From assembly GCA_028280115.1 (NCBI GenBank), contig JANQMJ010000018.1:1-64000 (forward strand): a stretch of 64,000 nt of DNA, in the 5' to 3' direction. The position numbers were made by a program, and so were the translations under genes. Shown here in pieces: positions 33,481 to 42,865 of this stretch; the first letter of the stretch is position 1, and every line of letters begins with the position of its first letter. The DNA is from Parvularculaceae bacterium. GTDB lineage: Bacteria > Pseudomonadota > Alphaproteobacteria > Caulobacterales > Parvularculaceae. A model generated the notes under the pieces. The model ran no database searches. It was not told the DNA's origin and saw only the letters and a program-made list of their open reading frames with translations.

Positions 33481-34593
33481 ATGGCTACAGCACCAATCGT
33501 CGCCCCAGGCGGAACCGTCGGCGTTCTCGGCGGCGGACAGCTCGGCCGCATGCTCGCCATGGCGGCGGCCCAGCTGGGGCTTAAAACCGATGTCCTGTGT
33601 CCCGACCCGGCCGCGCCGGCGGGCGACGTCGCAGGAACGCTGACCCATGCATCCTATACGGACGAAGCCGCGCTTGCCGCTTTCGCCCGCGCTGTCGACG
33701 TCGTCACCTATGAGTTCGAAAACGTGCCCGCCGAAACGGTGGCGTTTTTAACCTCGCTCGGCGCGGTCGTGCGTCCCGGAGCCCTGGCGCTGGAAAAAGC
33801 CCAGGACCGCCTTCATGAGAAAGAGTTCGTCAATGGATTGGGCGCGAAGACGGCGGCGTTTCATCCGGTCGACGATCTTGCCTCCCTTGAGGCCGGCCTT
33901 TCCAGGGTCGGCCGGCCCGCCATTCTTAAAACCCGACGTCTTGGCTATGACGGCAAGGGCCAGACCCGACTGACCGATGCGGACAGCGACCTTCCGGGCG
34001 CCTACGAAAAGGCGATTGAATTTGCCTGGGCCGAAGTCGGCGCGGCGCCGTCCATTCTCGAAGCCTTCGCACCGTTCGAGCGGGAAATTTCGATCATCGG
34101 CGCGCGCGGCGCGGACGGCGATATCAAGCTTTACGATCCGGTCGAGAATGTCCACCGCAACGGCATTCTCAAAACCTCAACTGTGCCGGCGCGGATCGCC
34201 GAGGCGACCGCCGACAAGGCGCGCGCCGTTGCATCCGACATTCTCGGCGCGCTCGATTATGTGGGCGTCATCGGCGTTGAGTTTTTCGTGCTCAATGACG
34301 GCGCTGTCCTGGTCAATGAATTTGCGCCGCGGGTGCACAATTCCGGCCACTGGACGCTCGATGCCTGCACAGTTTCGCAGTTCGAGCAACATATCCGCGC
34401 CGTCGCCGGCTGGCCGCTGGCCGAACCGGCGCGTCATTCGGATGCCGTGATGGAAAACCTTATCGGCGAGGAAATCAGCGCCTGGCGTTCGCTCGCCGAA
34501 GAACCCGGCGCATGCCTTCATCTTTATGGCAAGCGCGACATCCGTTCCGGCCGAAAGATGGGCCACGTCACGCGGTTAACATCTCGCGGATAG
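33481..34593 (+). CDS. purK: 5-(carboxyamino)imidazole ribonucleotide synthase
   Basis: ATP-grasp enzyme making N5-CAIR from AIR, ATP and bicarbonate, the step before PurE. Seen are VGVLGGGQLGRMLAMAA, VTYEFENVPAE, PAILKTRRLGYDGKGQ (ATP loop), SILEAFAPFEREISII, and the metal-site FFVLNDGAVLVNEFAPRVHNSGHWT. 370 residues, usual length. Convergent with the COQ9 gene. Confidence 0.97.
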   Translation: MATAPIVAPGGTVGVLGGGQLGRMLAMAAAQLGLKTDVLCPDPAAPAGDVAGTLTHASYTDEAALAAFARAVDVVTYEFENVPAETVAFLTSLGAVVRPGALALEKAQDRLHEKEFVNGLGAKTAAFHPVDDLASLEAGLSRVGRPAILKTRRLGYDGKGQTRLTDADSDLPGAYEKAIEFAWAEVGAAPSILEAFAPFEREISIIGARGADGDIKLYDPVENVHRNGILKTSTVPARIAEATADKARAVASDILGALDYVGVIGVEFFVLNDGAVLVNEFAPRVHNSGHWTLDACTVSQFEQHIRAVAGWPLAEPARHSDAVMENLIGEEISAWRSLAEEPGACLHLYGKRDIRSGRKMGHVTRLTSRG

Positions 34594-34632
34594 GAATGCT
34601 CGCCGTTAAGGCGTCTTCCAATGCCTAATCGA

Positions 34633-35349
34633 TTATGCGGTCTCGTCGGACGGCTTTTTACCGCGCGCCGGGTAGCGCAGCTTAGCCAGCCACTCGATCG
34701 GTTTAGCCGGATCGATCCCCAGTTCGCGAAAGCGCGTTTTCGCCTTTTCGACCTGCATGACGTTTTCGATGCGCGCGTTGAGAAAGGCGTTGGTCGCCGC
34801 TTCGTGTTCGGAATCATCGGCCAACCAGCGCGCCAGCACGCTGGTCCACACGCCGGCGAGCATGGCGCGCTTGGAATAGTAATTAATATCCGTCGATTGA
34901 TCGTCCATGGCGCGCCACGCGGCGTCCGCGGTCTTCCAGGCCAGCCGCGCGCCGAGCATGCCGTGGGTCGGCAGCGCCAAAGCCGCCGCCGCCCGCCGAA
35001 CCGCCTCCTTGCAGGGGCGCAGGGCGTCGATCCGGGCGCGCAGCGCGAACGCGACCTTGTCGCGGATGCGCAGATCCGCGAATTCGGGGGCGTCCATAGC
35101 GCGGATCATCGCCGCATCGGTCGCATCCGACCAATAGCGCAATAGATCGCCGGGCCCGCCGGGAAACGCCGCTCTCGCCGTCGCCGAACCGATGCCGGCG
35201 CGCGCCGCCGCCCGATCGATCGTGACGCTGGTCCAGCCGTCGAACGGGACCAGCCCCAAGGCCTCGCCCAGGATCGCCCGCCGAGCAGGCTCGAACCCGT
35301 CGATGGCGTCGGAATTGGCCCTAATTTCTTGCTCTTTGGTCATTTGCAT
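34633..35349 (-). CDS. COQ9 family protein
   Basis: A 238-residue helical protein. The N-terminal part looks like a TetR-type DNA-binding bundle (GWTSVTIDRAAARAGIGSATARAAFPGGPGDLLRYW), as in all COQ9 members, but the C-terminal lipid-binding helices carry the COQ9 signature DQSTDINYYSKRAMLAGVWTSVLARWLAD. COQ9 binds ubiquinone intermediates and presents them to COQ7 in ubiquinone synthesis. In alphaproteobacteria it is commonly encoded by rpsU, as here. Confidence 0.9.
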   Translation of the reverse strand: MQMTKEQEIRANSDAIDGFEPARRAILGEALGLVPFDGWTSVTIDRAAARAGIGSATARAAFPGGPGDLLRYWSDATDAAMIRAMDAPEFADLRIRDKVAFALRARIDALRPCKEAVRRAAAALALPTHGMLGARLAWKTADAAWRAMDDQSTDINYYSKRAMLAGVWTSVLARWLADDSEHEAATNAFLNARIENVMQVEKAKTRFRELGIDPAKPIEWLAKLRYPARGKKPSDETA

Positions 35350-35378
35350 TGCTGGTGAGCCTTCTTTTCCGTTCTATA

Positions 35379-35407
35379 TAGACAGCAGCGGCGGCCTTTG
35401 GTATAGG
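35379..35407 (+). promoter_or_regulatory. predicted rpsU promoter
   Basis: TAGACA (35379-35384) and TATAGG (35402-35407), spaced by 17 bases, about 107 bases before the rpsU start, leaving a long leader. Confidence 0.4.
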
Positions 35408-35513
35408 CCGCGCTCCTTGCCCGTCCGCATGAAACGGACGTGTGCAAACCGGTTTCATCTCGCGTCGCGGTTGAATTCCGTGACGTTTTTGTATCAAAAG
35501 GAGGCCCTCGGCC

Positions 35514-35723
35514 TTGGTTCAGATTTACGTCCGCGACAATAATGTCGAACAGGCCCTAAAGGCGCTGAAAAAGAAAATGCAGCGCGAGGGCACGTTCCGC
35601 GAGATGAAACGCCGCAAATTCTACGAAAAACCGTCGGAAAAGAAGGCCCGCCAGAAAGCGGAAGCCGTCCGCCGGGCGCGCAAACTGATCCGCAAGCGCC
35701 AGCAGCGCGAAGGCCTGATCTGA
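35514..35723 (+). CDS. rpsU: 30S ribosomal protein S21
   Basis: A 69-residue, very basic ribosomal protein: [25 protein letters not shown], then [18 protein letters not shown] and [15 protein letters not shown]. The start is TTG at 35514, 9-10 bases after AAAAGGAGG; no ATG is available in the right place, so a TTG start is the natural reading. Followed by an intrinsic terminator. Confidence 0.95.
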   Translation: MVQIYVRDNNVEQALKALKKKMQREGTFREMKRRKFYEKPSEKKARQKAEAVRRARKLIRKRQQREGLI

Positions 35724-35760
35724 CAGAAATTTCCTCCCTCGCCGCTTCCGGTCCGTTCCA

Positions 35761-35795
35761 AAATCCCGCATAATCGGCGGGATTTCTGTTTTCGG
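35761..35795 (+). terminator. intrinsic terminator of rpsU
   Basis: AAATCCCGC and GCGGGATTT form a perfect 9-bp stem with a 7-base loop, followed by CTGTTTTC. Located 38 bases after the rpsU stop. Confidence 0.65.
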
Positions 35796-35809
35796 TAAGG
35801 GGCTAAGTG

Positions 35810-35935
35810 ATGCGCGGCTTGTCGCTTTTGTTGGCTTTGGGCCTGTTTCTGGCGTCTTGCGAGACCATCAAAGGCGTCGGCCGTGATGTGGAAAGCGTCG
35901 GCGAGGCGATTGACGACGCCATCAACGATGATTGA
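35810..35935 (+). CDS. entericidin A/B family lipoprotein
   Basis: A 41-residue peptide: MRGLSLLLALGLFLASCETIKGVGRDVESVGEAIDDAI. The signal ends in LASC (Cys 17), a good lipobox, and the mature part C-E-T-I-K-G-V-G-R-D-V-x-S-V-G-x-A-I matches the entericidin family closely. In enterobacteria these small lipoproteins form a toxin/antidote pair; only one is present here, so that role is not implied. TAAGGGG precedes the ATG. Confidence 0.85.
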   Translation: MRGLSLLLALGLFLASCETIKGVGRDVESVGEAIDDAINDD

Positions 35936-36097
35936 GAATTCTTAAAAAACAATCGTCTAGCAGCCCGACTGCGGGTTCGCAGACCGTCGGGACAACGCCA
36001 ATTCGATCTTGGAAATCACGAAAATGTCGACTTTGTCGCCAAATCTGAACAAGGTGTCGCAAAATATTGACTAGCAACGGGGGCTCGCCCCGGGAAA

Positions 36098-37228
36098 ATG
36101 ACGCCAATTCAAGTCATATGGGGATTACGTGTGCGGGGACCAGTTGCGGGAACGCGTATCGTCTTAGGAGCGTTTGCGATCGCGGCGGCGATCGGCGCGG
36201 CGCCGGCCGTTGCGCAGCAGGAAGCGGATGAGCCCCAACTCAGTCCGATGTTTTTCGGCGAGACCGAAAAAGAGCGCCGCGAAAAAATCCGCCAGCAAGC
36301 CGAAGAGGAGGAAGAAGCCCGGCGCATTTCGGCGGAACAAGAACGCGATCGGCTGCCCGAACGGGCGACCGCCGACGAACCGGGCTTACGCCCTTTGGTC
36401 TTCGGCCCGGCTTGGGATGACGACGATGTGGACCTGACCGGCACGACCATCACGCTCGGCGAGGAAGACGACAATCGCGGCTTTTTCGGCGCGATCAATT
36501 TTCTCGTGCCCGAGGAAACCAATCTCAGCATCGGCCTCGGCCCGGTCTATGAGGCGGATTATTTCGGGTCCGACGATTATGAGATCAATCCCGACCCCCA
36601 GGCCTACATTCGGGTCAAGAATTTCGTGTTCCTCGATGACGACGGCGCCGACTTCACCTTGTTCGGTTTTTCCGGTTTTCGCTTCGGCCCGAGCTTGCGC
36701 GTGCGTCAAAGCCGCAAGGAGGAAGACAATCCGGCCCTTACGGGACTTGGCGATGTGGGCACCACGTTCGAATTCGGCGGCTTCGCCGCGACGACGTTTC
36801 TCGACCGGTTTTCCTTCAAGGCCAAGGTGCGCCACGGCATCAAGACCGGTCATCGCGGCACGGTCATCGACGGTTATCTGACGGCGCTGCTGTTCCGCGC
36901 CGGCCCGGTGTCCATGGCGGCGACCGGGCAAGCCACATGGATCGGGGACCGCTACGCCGACGCCTATTTTTCCGTCACGCCTCAACAGTCCGCGGCCAGC
37001 GGCGGTTTTCTGCCGGTCTATGACGCAAATGCGGGTTTTCGCGACGTCGGCGGCACGGTGACGGCCTATATCAACATTCGCGATCGCTGGTCGCTTAACC
37101 CTTATGCGTCCTATTCATACATAATGGACGACATTGCCGCGACACCGATTATCGACCAGTTCGGCGACCGCCACCAATTCAAGGTCGGCTTTCACGTCAT
37201 GCGCGAATTTCAGTTCAACATGAAATAG
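36098..37228 (+). CDS. MipA/OmpV family outer membrane protein
   Basis: A 376-residue outer membrane beta-barrel. The signal segment is about residues 20-40 (ending APAVAQQE); next comes a Glu/Arg-rich linker with EKERREKIRQQAEEEEEARRI, unusual for the family, then the barrel: LSIGLGPVYEADYFGSDDYEINPDPQAYIRVKN, FGPSLRVRQSRKEEDN, KVRHGIKTGHRG and the terminal strand QFKVGFHVMREFQFNMK. Members are scaffolding proteins or porin-like barrels. The charged linker may span periplasm or bind peptidoglycan (inference). Confidence 0.85.
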   Translation: MTPIQVIWGLRVRGPVAGTRIVLGAFAIAAAIGAAPAVAQQEADEPQLSPMFFGETEKERREKIRQQAEEEEEARRISAEQERDRLPERATADEPGLRPLVFGPAWDDDDVDLTGTTITLGEEDDNRGFFGAINFLVPEETNLSIGLGPVYEADYFGSDDYEINPDPQAYIRVKNFVFLDDDGADFTLFGFSGFRFGPSLRVRQSRKEEDNPALTGLGDVGTTFEFGGFAATTFLDRFSFKAKVRHGIKTGHRGTVIDGYLTALLFRAGPVSMAATGQATWIGDRYADAYFSVTPQQSAASGGFLPVYDANAGFRDVGGTVTAYINIRDRWSLNPYASYSYIMDDIAATPIIDQFGDRHQFKVGFHVMREFQFNMK

Positions 37229-37244
37229 CGCGCAAGGCGCGTCT

Positions 37245-38180
37245 TCAGGGCTTGCGGAATTTCAGCGTCATGCGGTCGGATTCGCCGATCGCCTGCATCT
37301 GCGCGCGCAGTTCGGGATCTTCCCGGCTCGTCGACAAAGAGGGAGGCAAGCGCCAGACAACGTCTTCTTCCGCCGGCGTATCATTCGAATTGGCGTTGAC
37401 CTCGCTTGAGTCGACGAATTCAAATCCCGCGCTTTCGACAAAGCTGATGATGTGCGACTGCTTGACATAGCCCTTGCCGCCCATCGCCCATTCGTCGGAG
37501 TGTTCTTCCGGCGCGCGATGTTGGACGATCCCCAAGACCCCGCCCGGTTTAAGCACGTTCTTGATGTCGTTAAGCGCCGTTGTGAAGTAGCCGCCCTCGC
37601 CTTCGAGGCGGTTGAAATGTTGCGCGGCGCGAACCATCAGGACGACGTCGGCGGTTGCATGCATGTCTTCGGGCAGAGAGCCGTAGAAGAACGCCGAAAA
37701 GGGCGCTTCATCCTCGCCGCGCTCGGCCTCCATTTCCCCGACCCAGCTTTGCGGCCAATTCTTATAGTCCTGCAGCCACTCTTCGGACGCATAGCGCCCG
37801 CCCATCGCCATGCGGTGCTCGATTGCATAGTTGGCGCCGATCACGCGGCCGTCGGGGCCGAGAAATTCGGAAAGGATGCCCGCATACCAGACATCGCCCG
37901 GCAGCGTGTCAGCCACCGTCATGCCCGGTTCGACGCCGAAGAACATCAGCGTTTCCTTGGGATGACGGTATTGATAGCGCGCCTTGGCATCATCCGATTG
38001 CGCGGCGAGCACGGCGTCGAGCTGCGCTTCCACGGATGGCGCAGCCTCCTCCGTAGCCGATGGTTCGCTGGACGAGGCTTCTTCTTCTGCGCCGCTCGGC
38101 GCTGCCGTGTCCGCAGCGTCGTCCTCTGCGCCGCATGCCATTAACGCCAGCGCCGCAGCGCCCAAGAACAGATGCTTCAT
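37245..38180 (-). CDS. exported SAM-dependent methyltransferase-like lipoprotein
   Basis: A 311-residue protein with signal MKHLFLGAAALALMAC (lipobox Cys 16), followed by a Ser/Glu/Ala-rich linker. The catalytic-like part resembles COG4798 predicted methyltransferases: HPKETLMFFGVEPGMTVADTLPGDVWYAGIL in place of a usual motif I, FNRLEGEGGYFTTALNDIKNVLKPGGVLGIVQHRAPE and KYVKQSHIISFVESAGFEFV. An exported SAM methyltransferase is odd since SAM is cytosolic; the domain may have another function. Confidence 0.82.
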   Translation of the reverse strand: MKHLFLGAAALALMACGAEDDAADTAAPSGAEEEASSSEPSATEEAAPSVEAQLDAVLAAQSDDAKARYQYRHPKETLMFFGVEPGMTVADTLPGDVWYAGILSEFLGPDGRVIGANYAIEHRMAMGGRYASEEWLQDYKNWPQSWVGEMEAERGEDEAPFSAFFYGSLPEDMHATADVVLMVRAAQHFNRLEGEGGYFTTALNDIKNVLKPGGVLGIVQHRAPEEHSDEWAMGGKGYVKQSHIISFVESAGFEFVDSSEVNANSNDTPAEEDVVWRLPPSLSTSREDPELRAQMQAIGESDRMTLKFRKP

Positions 38181-38216
38181 GATTGGTCCCCTTGGCTGAA
38201 ACGATCCGGATTTACG

Positions 38217-39611
38217 CTACAATGCCTTGACGATCTCCTCGCACATTTTCTTGGCGTCGCCGAATAACATCATTGTGTTGTCGCGGAAAAACAGCTCGTT
38301 TTGCACCCCGGCGTAACCCGAGGCCATGGAGCGCTTGACGAACAACACCGTGCCGGCGAATTCAACGTCGAGGATCGGCATGCCGTAAATCGGCGAGGTT
38401 TTATCGGTTTTCGCCGCCGGGTTGGTCACGTCGTTGGCGCCGACCACGAAGGCGACGTCGGCGGTGTGAAATTCCGCATTGATATCCTCAAGCTCGAACA
38501 CTTCGTCATAAGGCACCTGGGCCTCGGCGAGCAGGACGTTCATATGTCCGGGCATGCGGCCGGCGACCGGATGGACAGCGTATTTCACCTCGACGCCCTC
38601 GGCCTTGAGCTTGTCGGCCATTTCCTTGAGCGAATGCTGGGCTTGCGCGACCGCAAAGCCGTAACCCGGCACGATGATGACCTTGCCGGCGTTCTTCATG
38701 ACAAAGGCCGCATCCTCCGCCGATCCCTGTTTCACGGGCCGTTCCTCGACGCCGCCGGGCGCAGCCTCTTCGCCGCCGAAACCACCGAGAATGACCGAGA
38801 TAAAGCCGCGGTTCATGCCCTTGCACATGATGTAGGAAAGGATCGCCCCCGACGAACCGACCAGCGCGCCGGTGATGATCAGCGCCATATTCTCCAGCGT
38901 GAAGCCGATGCCCGCCGCCGCCCAGCCCGAATAGGAGTTGAGCATCGAAATAACCACCGGCATGTCCGCGCCGCCGATCGGAATGATGATGAGAAAGCCG
39001 AGCGCGAACGCGGCCAGGGTCATCAGCATGAACGTCGTCGGCGACTGCTCCCAGGTCATGAGCATGCCTATCATCAGGACAATGAACAGGGCGAGGCCGA
39101 GATTGATCGCATGACGGAACGGCAGGATGATCGGCTTGCCGGACATGCGCCCGTCAAGCTTGAGAAAGGCGATCACCGAGCCGGAAAACGTAATGGCGCC
39201 GATGGCGACGCCGAGCGACATTTCAACGACTGACGGCAAGTAAATATCGCCGGGTTCGCCGATGTTGAACGCGCCCGGCGCCAAAAACGCCGCCCAGGCG
39301 ACGAACACGGCCGCCATGCCGACCAGCGAGTGAAACGCAGCCACGAGCTGCGGCATCGCCGTCATGGGAATGCGCCGCGCGATATAAACCCCCGGCGCGG
39401 CGCCTGCAGCGACCGCAAGAAGAATAAAAAACCAGGTGCCGAATCCCTTGTTTTCCAGCAAAAACAGGGTCGTCAGCACGGCGATGCCCATGCCGATCAT
39501 GCCGAAGCGGTTGCCCTGGCGCGATGATTCCGGCGAGGAAAGGCCCCTCAGGGCGAGGATGAAAAGAATGCCCGCGACGACATAAAGGAGAGCGGGAAGA
39601 TTATGTGCCAT
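38217..39611 (-). CDS. pntB: NAD(P) transhydrogenase subunit beta
   Basis: Membrane subunit carrying the NADP-binding domain III. The N-terminal two thirds are transmembrane helices with the conserved SGSVIAFLKLDGRMSGKPI loop, and the C-terminal domain III has VIIVPGYGFAVAQAQHSLKEM, KYAVHPVAGRMPGHMNVLLAEA and FVVGANDVTNPAA, the NADP(H) site. 464 residues, usual. Last gene of pntAA-pntAB-pntB, which couples hydride transfer from NADH to NADP+ to proton import and supplies NADPH. Confidence 0.96.
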   Translation of the reverse strand: MAHNLPALLYVVAGILFILALRGLSSPESSRQGNRFGMIGMGIAVLTTLFLLENKGFGTWFFILLAVAAGAAPGVYIARRIPMTAMPQLVAAFHSLVGMAAVFVAWAAFLAPGAFNIGEPGDIYLPSVVEMSLGVAIGAITFSGSVIAFLKLDGRMSGKPIILPFRHAINLGLALFIVLMIGMLMTWEQSPTTFMLMTLAAFALGFLIIIPIGGADMPVVISMLNSYSGWAAAGIGFTLENMALIITGALVGSSGAILSYIMCKGMNRGFISVILGGFGGEEAAPGGVEERPVKQGSAEDAAFVMKNAGKVIIVPGYGFAVAQAQHSLKEMADKLKAEGVEVKYAVHPVAGRMPGHMNVLLAEAQVPYDEVFELEDINAEFHTADVAFVVGANDVTNPAAKTDKTSPIYGMPILDVEFAGTVLFVKRSMASGYAGVQNELFFRDNTMMLFGDAKKMCEEIVKAL

Positions 39612-39620
39612 TGCGAGCCT

Positions 39621-40097
39621 CTACCGCTCTTTCTTCTTGTACATACTGAGCATCCTCTGAGTGACCAGAAATCCGCCGAATATGTTAACGCTGGCCAGCG
39701 TAACGCCGGCGAACCCTAGAAATTTCGGCCAGCCCCCGGCCGTCGAGTCCGCAAGATCGGCCCCAAGGGCGATCAGCGCGCCGACAATCACCACGGAGGA
39801 AATCGCGTTGGTCACCGACATCAGCGGCGTATGAAGCGCCGGTGTCACCGACCAGACGACGTAATAGCCGACGAAAATCGCCAGCACGAAAATCGTGAAT
39901 AAAAAGACGAATTCAGAAATCGGACTGGCCGCGGCAAGCTGGGCCAGCTGATCGGCGATCTCGCGCGCCTGCTCGGCGGCGGCGGCGGCGGTTTCCGCAT
40001 CGCCCGTCGCGCTCGCGGCGGCGGTTTCGGCGGCCTCAGCGGCCTGTTCGGCGGCCTCGGCGGCTTCTTCGACGGTTTCTCTGTTTTGTGCGGCCAT
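39621..40097 (-). CDS. pntAB: NAD(P) transhydrogenase subunit alpha part 2, with Ala/Glu-rich N-terminal extension
   Basis: Membrane part of the split alpha subunit (158 residues). Four helices between about 65 and 150 contain [48 protein letters not shown], the standard PntAB core. The first about 60 residues are an unusual Ala/Glu-rich stretch ([19 protein letters not shown]), probably a long helix or coiled coil. Usual PntAB is 90-110 residues. It starts on the last base of pntAA (TAATG, one-base overlap), so translation is coupled. Confidence 0.93.
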   Translation of the reverse strand: MAAQNRETVEEAAEAAEQAAEAAETAAASATGDAETAAAAAEQAREIADQLAQLAAASPISEFVFLFTIFVLAIFVGYYVVWSVTPALHTPLMSVTNAISSVVIVGALIALGADLADSTAGGWPKFLGFAGVTLASVNIFGGFLVTQRMLSMYKKKER

Positions 40098-41311
40098 TAT
40101 TCGCTCTCCGCGGCGGGTTGTTCGGTGGCGCCGGTGTCGGCTTTTTCAGCGGCCGGTTCGGGCTTGGCGGCCGGCGCGCCGGCCTCGGCGAACCCCGGAT
40201 GGATGACATTGCCGTCACGGGTGAGCGCAATGCCTTTGATGATTTCGTCGTCCCAGTCGATGACGAGTTCGCTCTTTTCCTTGTCCCAGAAAGCCGAAAC
40301 GAAATTGAAGATGTTGCGCGCCAGAAGGTTCGAAGCGTCGGCCGGAAGCCGGCCCGGCACATTCGTAAAGCCGAGAATGGTCACGCCGTCGATCTCGATC
40401 GCCTCGCCCGGCTGGGTCAGCGCGACATTGCCGCCCTGCTCCGCCGCAAGATCGACGATCACCGATCCCGGCTTCATCACTTGCACCATTTCCTGACTGA
40501 TGAGTTTCGGCGCCGGGCGGCCCGGGATCAGCGCGGTGGTGATGACGACGTCCTGCTTTTTCAAATGTTCGGTGACGAATTCCGCCTGGCGGCGCTGGAA
40601 GTCTTTGGACATTTCCTTGGCGTAACCGCCTTCGGTTTGCGCTTCTTTCATCGCTTCTTCGTCGACGGTGATGAAGGTTGCGCCCAGACTTTCGACTTCC
40701 TCCTTAGAAGCGAAACGAACGTCGGTTGCGGAAACGATGGCGCCGAGACGGCGCGCGGTGGCGATCGCCTGCAGGCCCGCGACCCCGGCACCCATGATGA
40801 ACACCTTGGCCGCTGCAATCGTGCCCGCCGCCGTCATCATCATCGGCACCGCCCGGCCATAATAGGCCGAAGCGTCGATCACCGCCTTATAGCCGGCAAG
40901 GTTGGACTGGGACGAAAGAACGTCCATCGATTGCGCCCGGGTGATGCGCGGCATGAGATCGAGCGCCATCGCGTCAACGCCGAGACGAGCGTATGCGGGG
41001 ACGGAATCAGGATCGTTATAAGGCGCAAGGACCGCCAGCAGCCGTGCGCCGCGGCCAAAAACCCGGAGCTCCTCGCTTGACGGGCGCTGCACTTTGATAA
41101 TGAGATCGGCGGACTGGGCCGTGTCGGCCGCGCTTTTGCCGATCTCTGCGCCCGCTTCCGAAAAGGCTTCGTCGCTAAACCGCGCGCCCTCGCCCGCGCC
41201 CGCCTGCACGGCGACCGTCGCGCCGAGCCCGACGAATTTCTTGACAGTTTCCGGCGAAGCCGCAACCCGTGTTTCGCCGGACCGCGTTTCCTTGAGGACG
41301 GCTATTTTCAT
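40097..41311 (-). CDS. pntAA: NAD(P) transhydrogenase subunit alpha part 1
   Basis: Soluble NAD(H)-binding domain I subunit, 404 residues from [23 protein letters not shown] at 41311. Seen are [14 protein letters not shown], the NAD motif [30 protein letters not shown], and [16 protein letters not shown] with [18 protein letters not shown]. The C-terminal 35 residues form an Ala/Pro/Glu tail ([21 protein letters not shown]) not found in the minimal domain. First catalytic gene of the pnt operon. Confidence 0.95.
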   Translation of the reverse strand: MKIAVLKETRSGETRVAASPETVKKFVGLGATVAVQAGAGEGARFSDEAFSEAGAEIGKSAADTAQSADLIIKVQRPSSEELRVFGRGARLLAVLAPYNDPDSVPAYARLGVDAMALDLMPRITRAQSMDVLSSQSNLAGYKAVIDASAYYGRAVPMMMTAAGTIAAAKVFIMGAGVAGLQAIATARRLGAIVSATDVRFASKEEVESLGATFITVDEEAMKEAQTEGGYAKEMSKDFQRRQAEFVTEHLKKQDVVITTALIPGRPAPKLISQEMVQVMKPGSVIVDLAAEQGGNVALTQPGEAIEIDGVTILGFTNVPGRLPADASNLLARNIFNFVSAFWDKEKSELVIDWDDEIIKGIALTRDGNVIHPGFAEAGAPAAKPEPAAEKADTGATEQPAAESE

Positions 41312-41349
41312 CTGGCCTCCGGCGGCGAAATGACCGCATGATTTGAATG

Positions 41350-41574
41350 CTAATGGGAGAAGAAGATTTTCACGATAAAGTAGACGAACACATATGTCGC
41401 CGCGCCGGCGAAAAGCGACAGCCAAATGCCGTGGGCGAGTACGAGATTGGTGAAGAACATCGTCAGCGCCAAGGTGAACGGCACGCCGATCTCTGAAGAG
41501 GCCCGCATGATCGCCTCATAGGATTTTCGATGTTCCTCCGCATCGGCGGCGCGCTGCGCAACTTCGTCGACCAT
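41350..41574 (-). CDS. aa3-type cytochrome oxidase subunit IV-like small membrane protein
   Basis: A 74-residue protein: a charged N-terminus with EEHRKSYEAIMRASSEIG, resembling the HRKTYEAF-x-K segment of bacterial cox subunit IV, followed by two hydrophobic segments (about 30-50, 54-70). The classical form has one helix, so the fit is partial; alternatively it is a transhydrogenase-associated subunit. It stands directly upstream of pntAA, 38 bases apart, an arrangement common in alphaproteobacteria. AAGGACAGG precedes the ATG. Confidence 0.72.
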   Translation of the reverse strand: MVDEVAQRAADAEEHRKSYEAIMRASSEIGVPFTLALTMFFTNLVLAHGIWLSLFAGAATYVFVYFIVKIFFSH

Positions 41575-41640
41575 GTCCTGTCCTTATGTTTTGGGCGTTT
41601 TTTACGGTATTCAACACTTTACGCAAGCCTGACATACCGT

Positions 41641-42630
41641 TCAGACGCCGGCCCGGATAGGCCAGCAACTTAAAAGGGTGCGCATCGTCGAGATGAACGC
41701 CATAGGCTGATCCATCATCAAATGATGATAGGCGTCGGGAATGATCACGAACGGCGACCGGCCCATCGCCTGATCGCGCAAATGCGACAGCGCAGTGCCC
41801 TGAACGAAAAACGACTTTTCCCCATAAATGAAGGCGAGCGGGCAGCGCGCGGCGCGCAGAAGATTGCGCTCGAACTGGATGTGAAGATCCCTGCCTTGAT
41901 CAGGATCAAATTTCCACGTCCAGCCCTGCCCCCCGGATTGGTCCGGCGCCTGGCGCAATCCTTCTCTCGCAATGTAATCAACGAGATAGAGATGTTCCGC
42001 CGGCTGGTTGGGCAGAAACCGAAAGCGCGCGATCGGCTCCTCAAGCGTTTCATAGACCCGCATCAGCGTAGCGCCGGCGGCCTTTTTGCCGGTGTCGGCG
42101 CGGGTCACCGTATAGCCTTCGTCGGGGTCCGGCACGCCGAGCGGGCTGTCGACCACCACCACTCCGCCGAGCCGATCGCCCTCGCGCTCCACGGCGGCCA
42201 GGGCGATCCAGCCGCCGAAGCTGTGGCCGACGACGATGGGCCGTCCGCCGCGGTTAAGACCCGCCGCCTCGATGACGGCGAACATCTCATCCACCAAGAG
42301 ATCGAGGGAATAGTGCTTGCGCCAGCCCGAATCGCCCATCCCGGAAAGATCAAGCGCCGCGACCCGCCGGTTTTCGGCCAGAAACGGCGCGAACGGCCGC
42401 CACCAGTTGCGGTGGGCGCGCCCGCCATGGACGAACAACAGGCCGCGGCGGTCAGGTTCGCCCCAGGCCGAATAACGGATTTTCGCGCCGGCGACCTCGA
42501 TCTCCTCCTCAATCGACGGTGCGGCGATCGCATGTTCGAACCATGCCGGGGCCGGCGGTTTTTCTCCGCCGAGATGCGCAAGGGGCCGGATATGCTTTTT
42601 TTTCGCCTGGGGTTCGCTGCGCGCCGCCAT
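41641..42630 (-). CDS. alpha/beta hydrolase
   Basis: About 329 residues from the ATG at 42630. The core is LLFVHGGRAHRNWWRPFAPFLAENRRVAALDLSGMGDSGWR with the oxyanion HGG, then the nucleophile elbow VVGHSFGGWIAL (Ser in G-x-S-x-G). DSPLGVPDP and the late DAYHHLMMDQP with the catalytic His complete the triad. The natural substrate is unknown. A poorly conserved basic leader upstream of MAARSEPQ is not used. Confidence 0.85.
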   Translation of the reverse strand: MAARSEPQAKKKHIRPLAHLGGEKPPAPAWFEHAIAAPSIEEEIEVAGAKIRYSAWGEPDRRGLLFVHGGRAHRNWWRPFAPFLAENRRVAALDLSGMGDSGWRKHYSLDLLVDEMFAVIEAAGLNRGGRPIVVGHSFGGWIALAAVEREGDRLGGVVVVDSPLGVPDPDEGYTVTRADTGKKAAGATLMRVYETLEEPIARFRFLPNQPAEHLYLVDYIAREGLRQAPDQSGGQGWTWKFDPDQGRDLHIQFERNLLRAARCPLAFIYGEKSFFVQGTALSHLRDQAMGRSPFVIIPDAYHHLMMDQPMAFISTMRTLLSCWPIRAGV

Positions 42631-42865
42631 CGCTTGGTGTCTTTCCGCTATCCGCACCGCCCGGTGATAGCGCAGGTTCGATCCCTCGCAAATAGGCGTA
42701 AACAGCGCACGGGCGGCGGCGGTTAACAACTATTTAATTCGTAAACGAATGGTTAGCATGGCTTGGCCGAAAGAGCGTTTCGATATGACACGGTTTTAAA
42801 CCGATCTTTACCCGCTTGGCCCATGCTGCGCCTCAACGGTTCCGAATAAAAGAGGCAAGCCCGGC

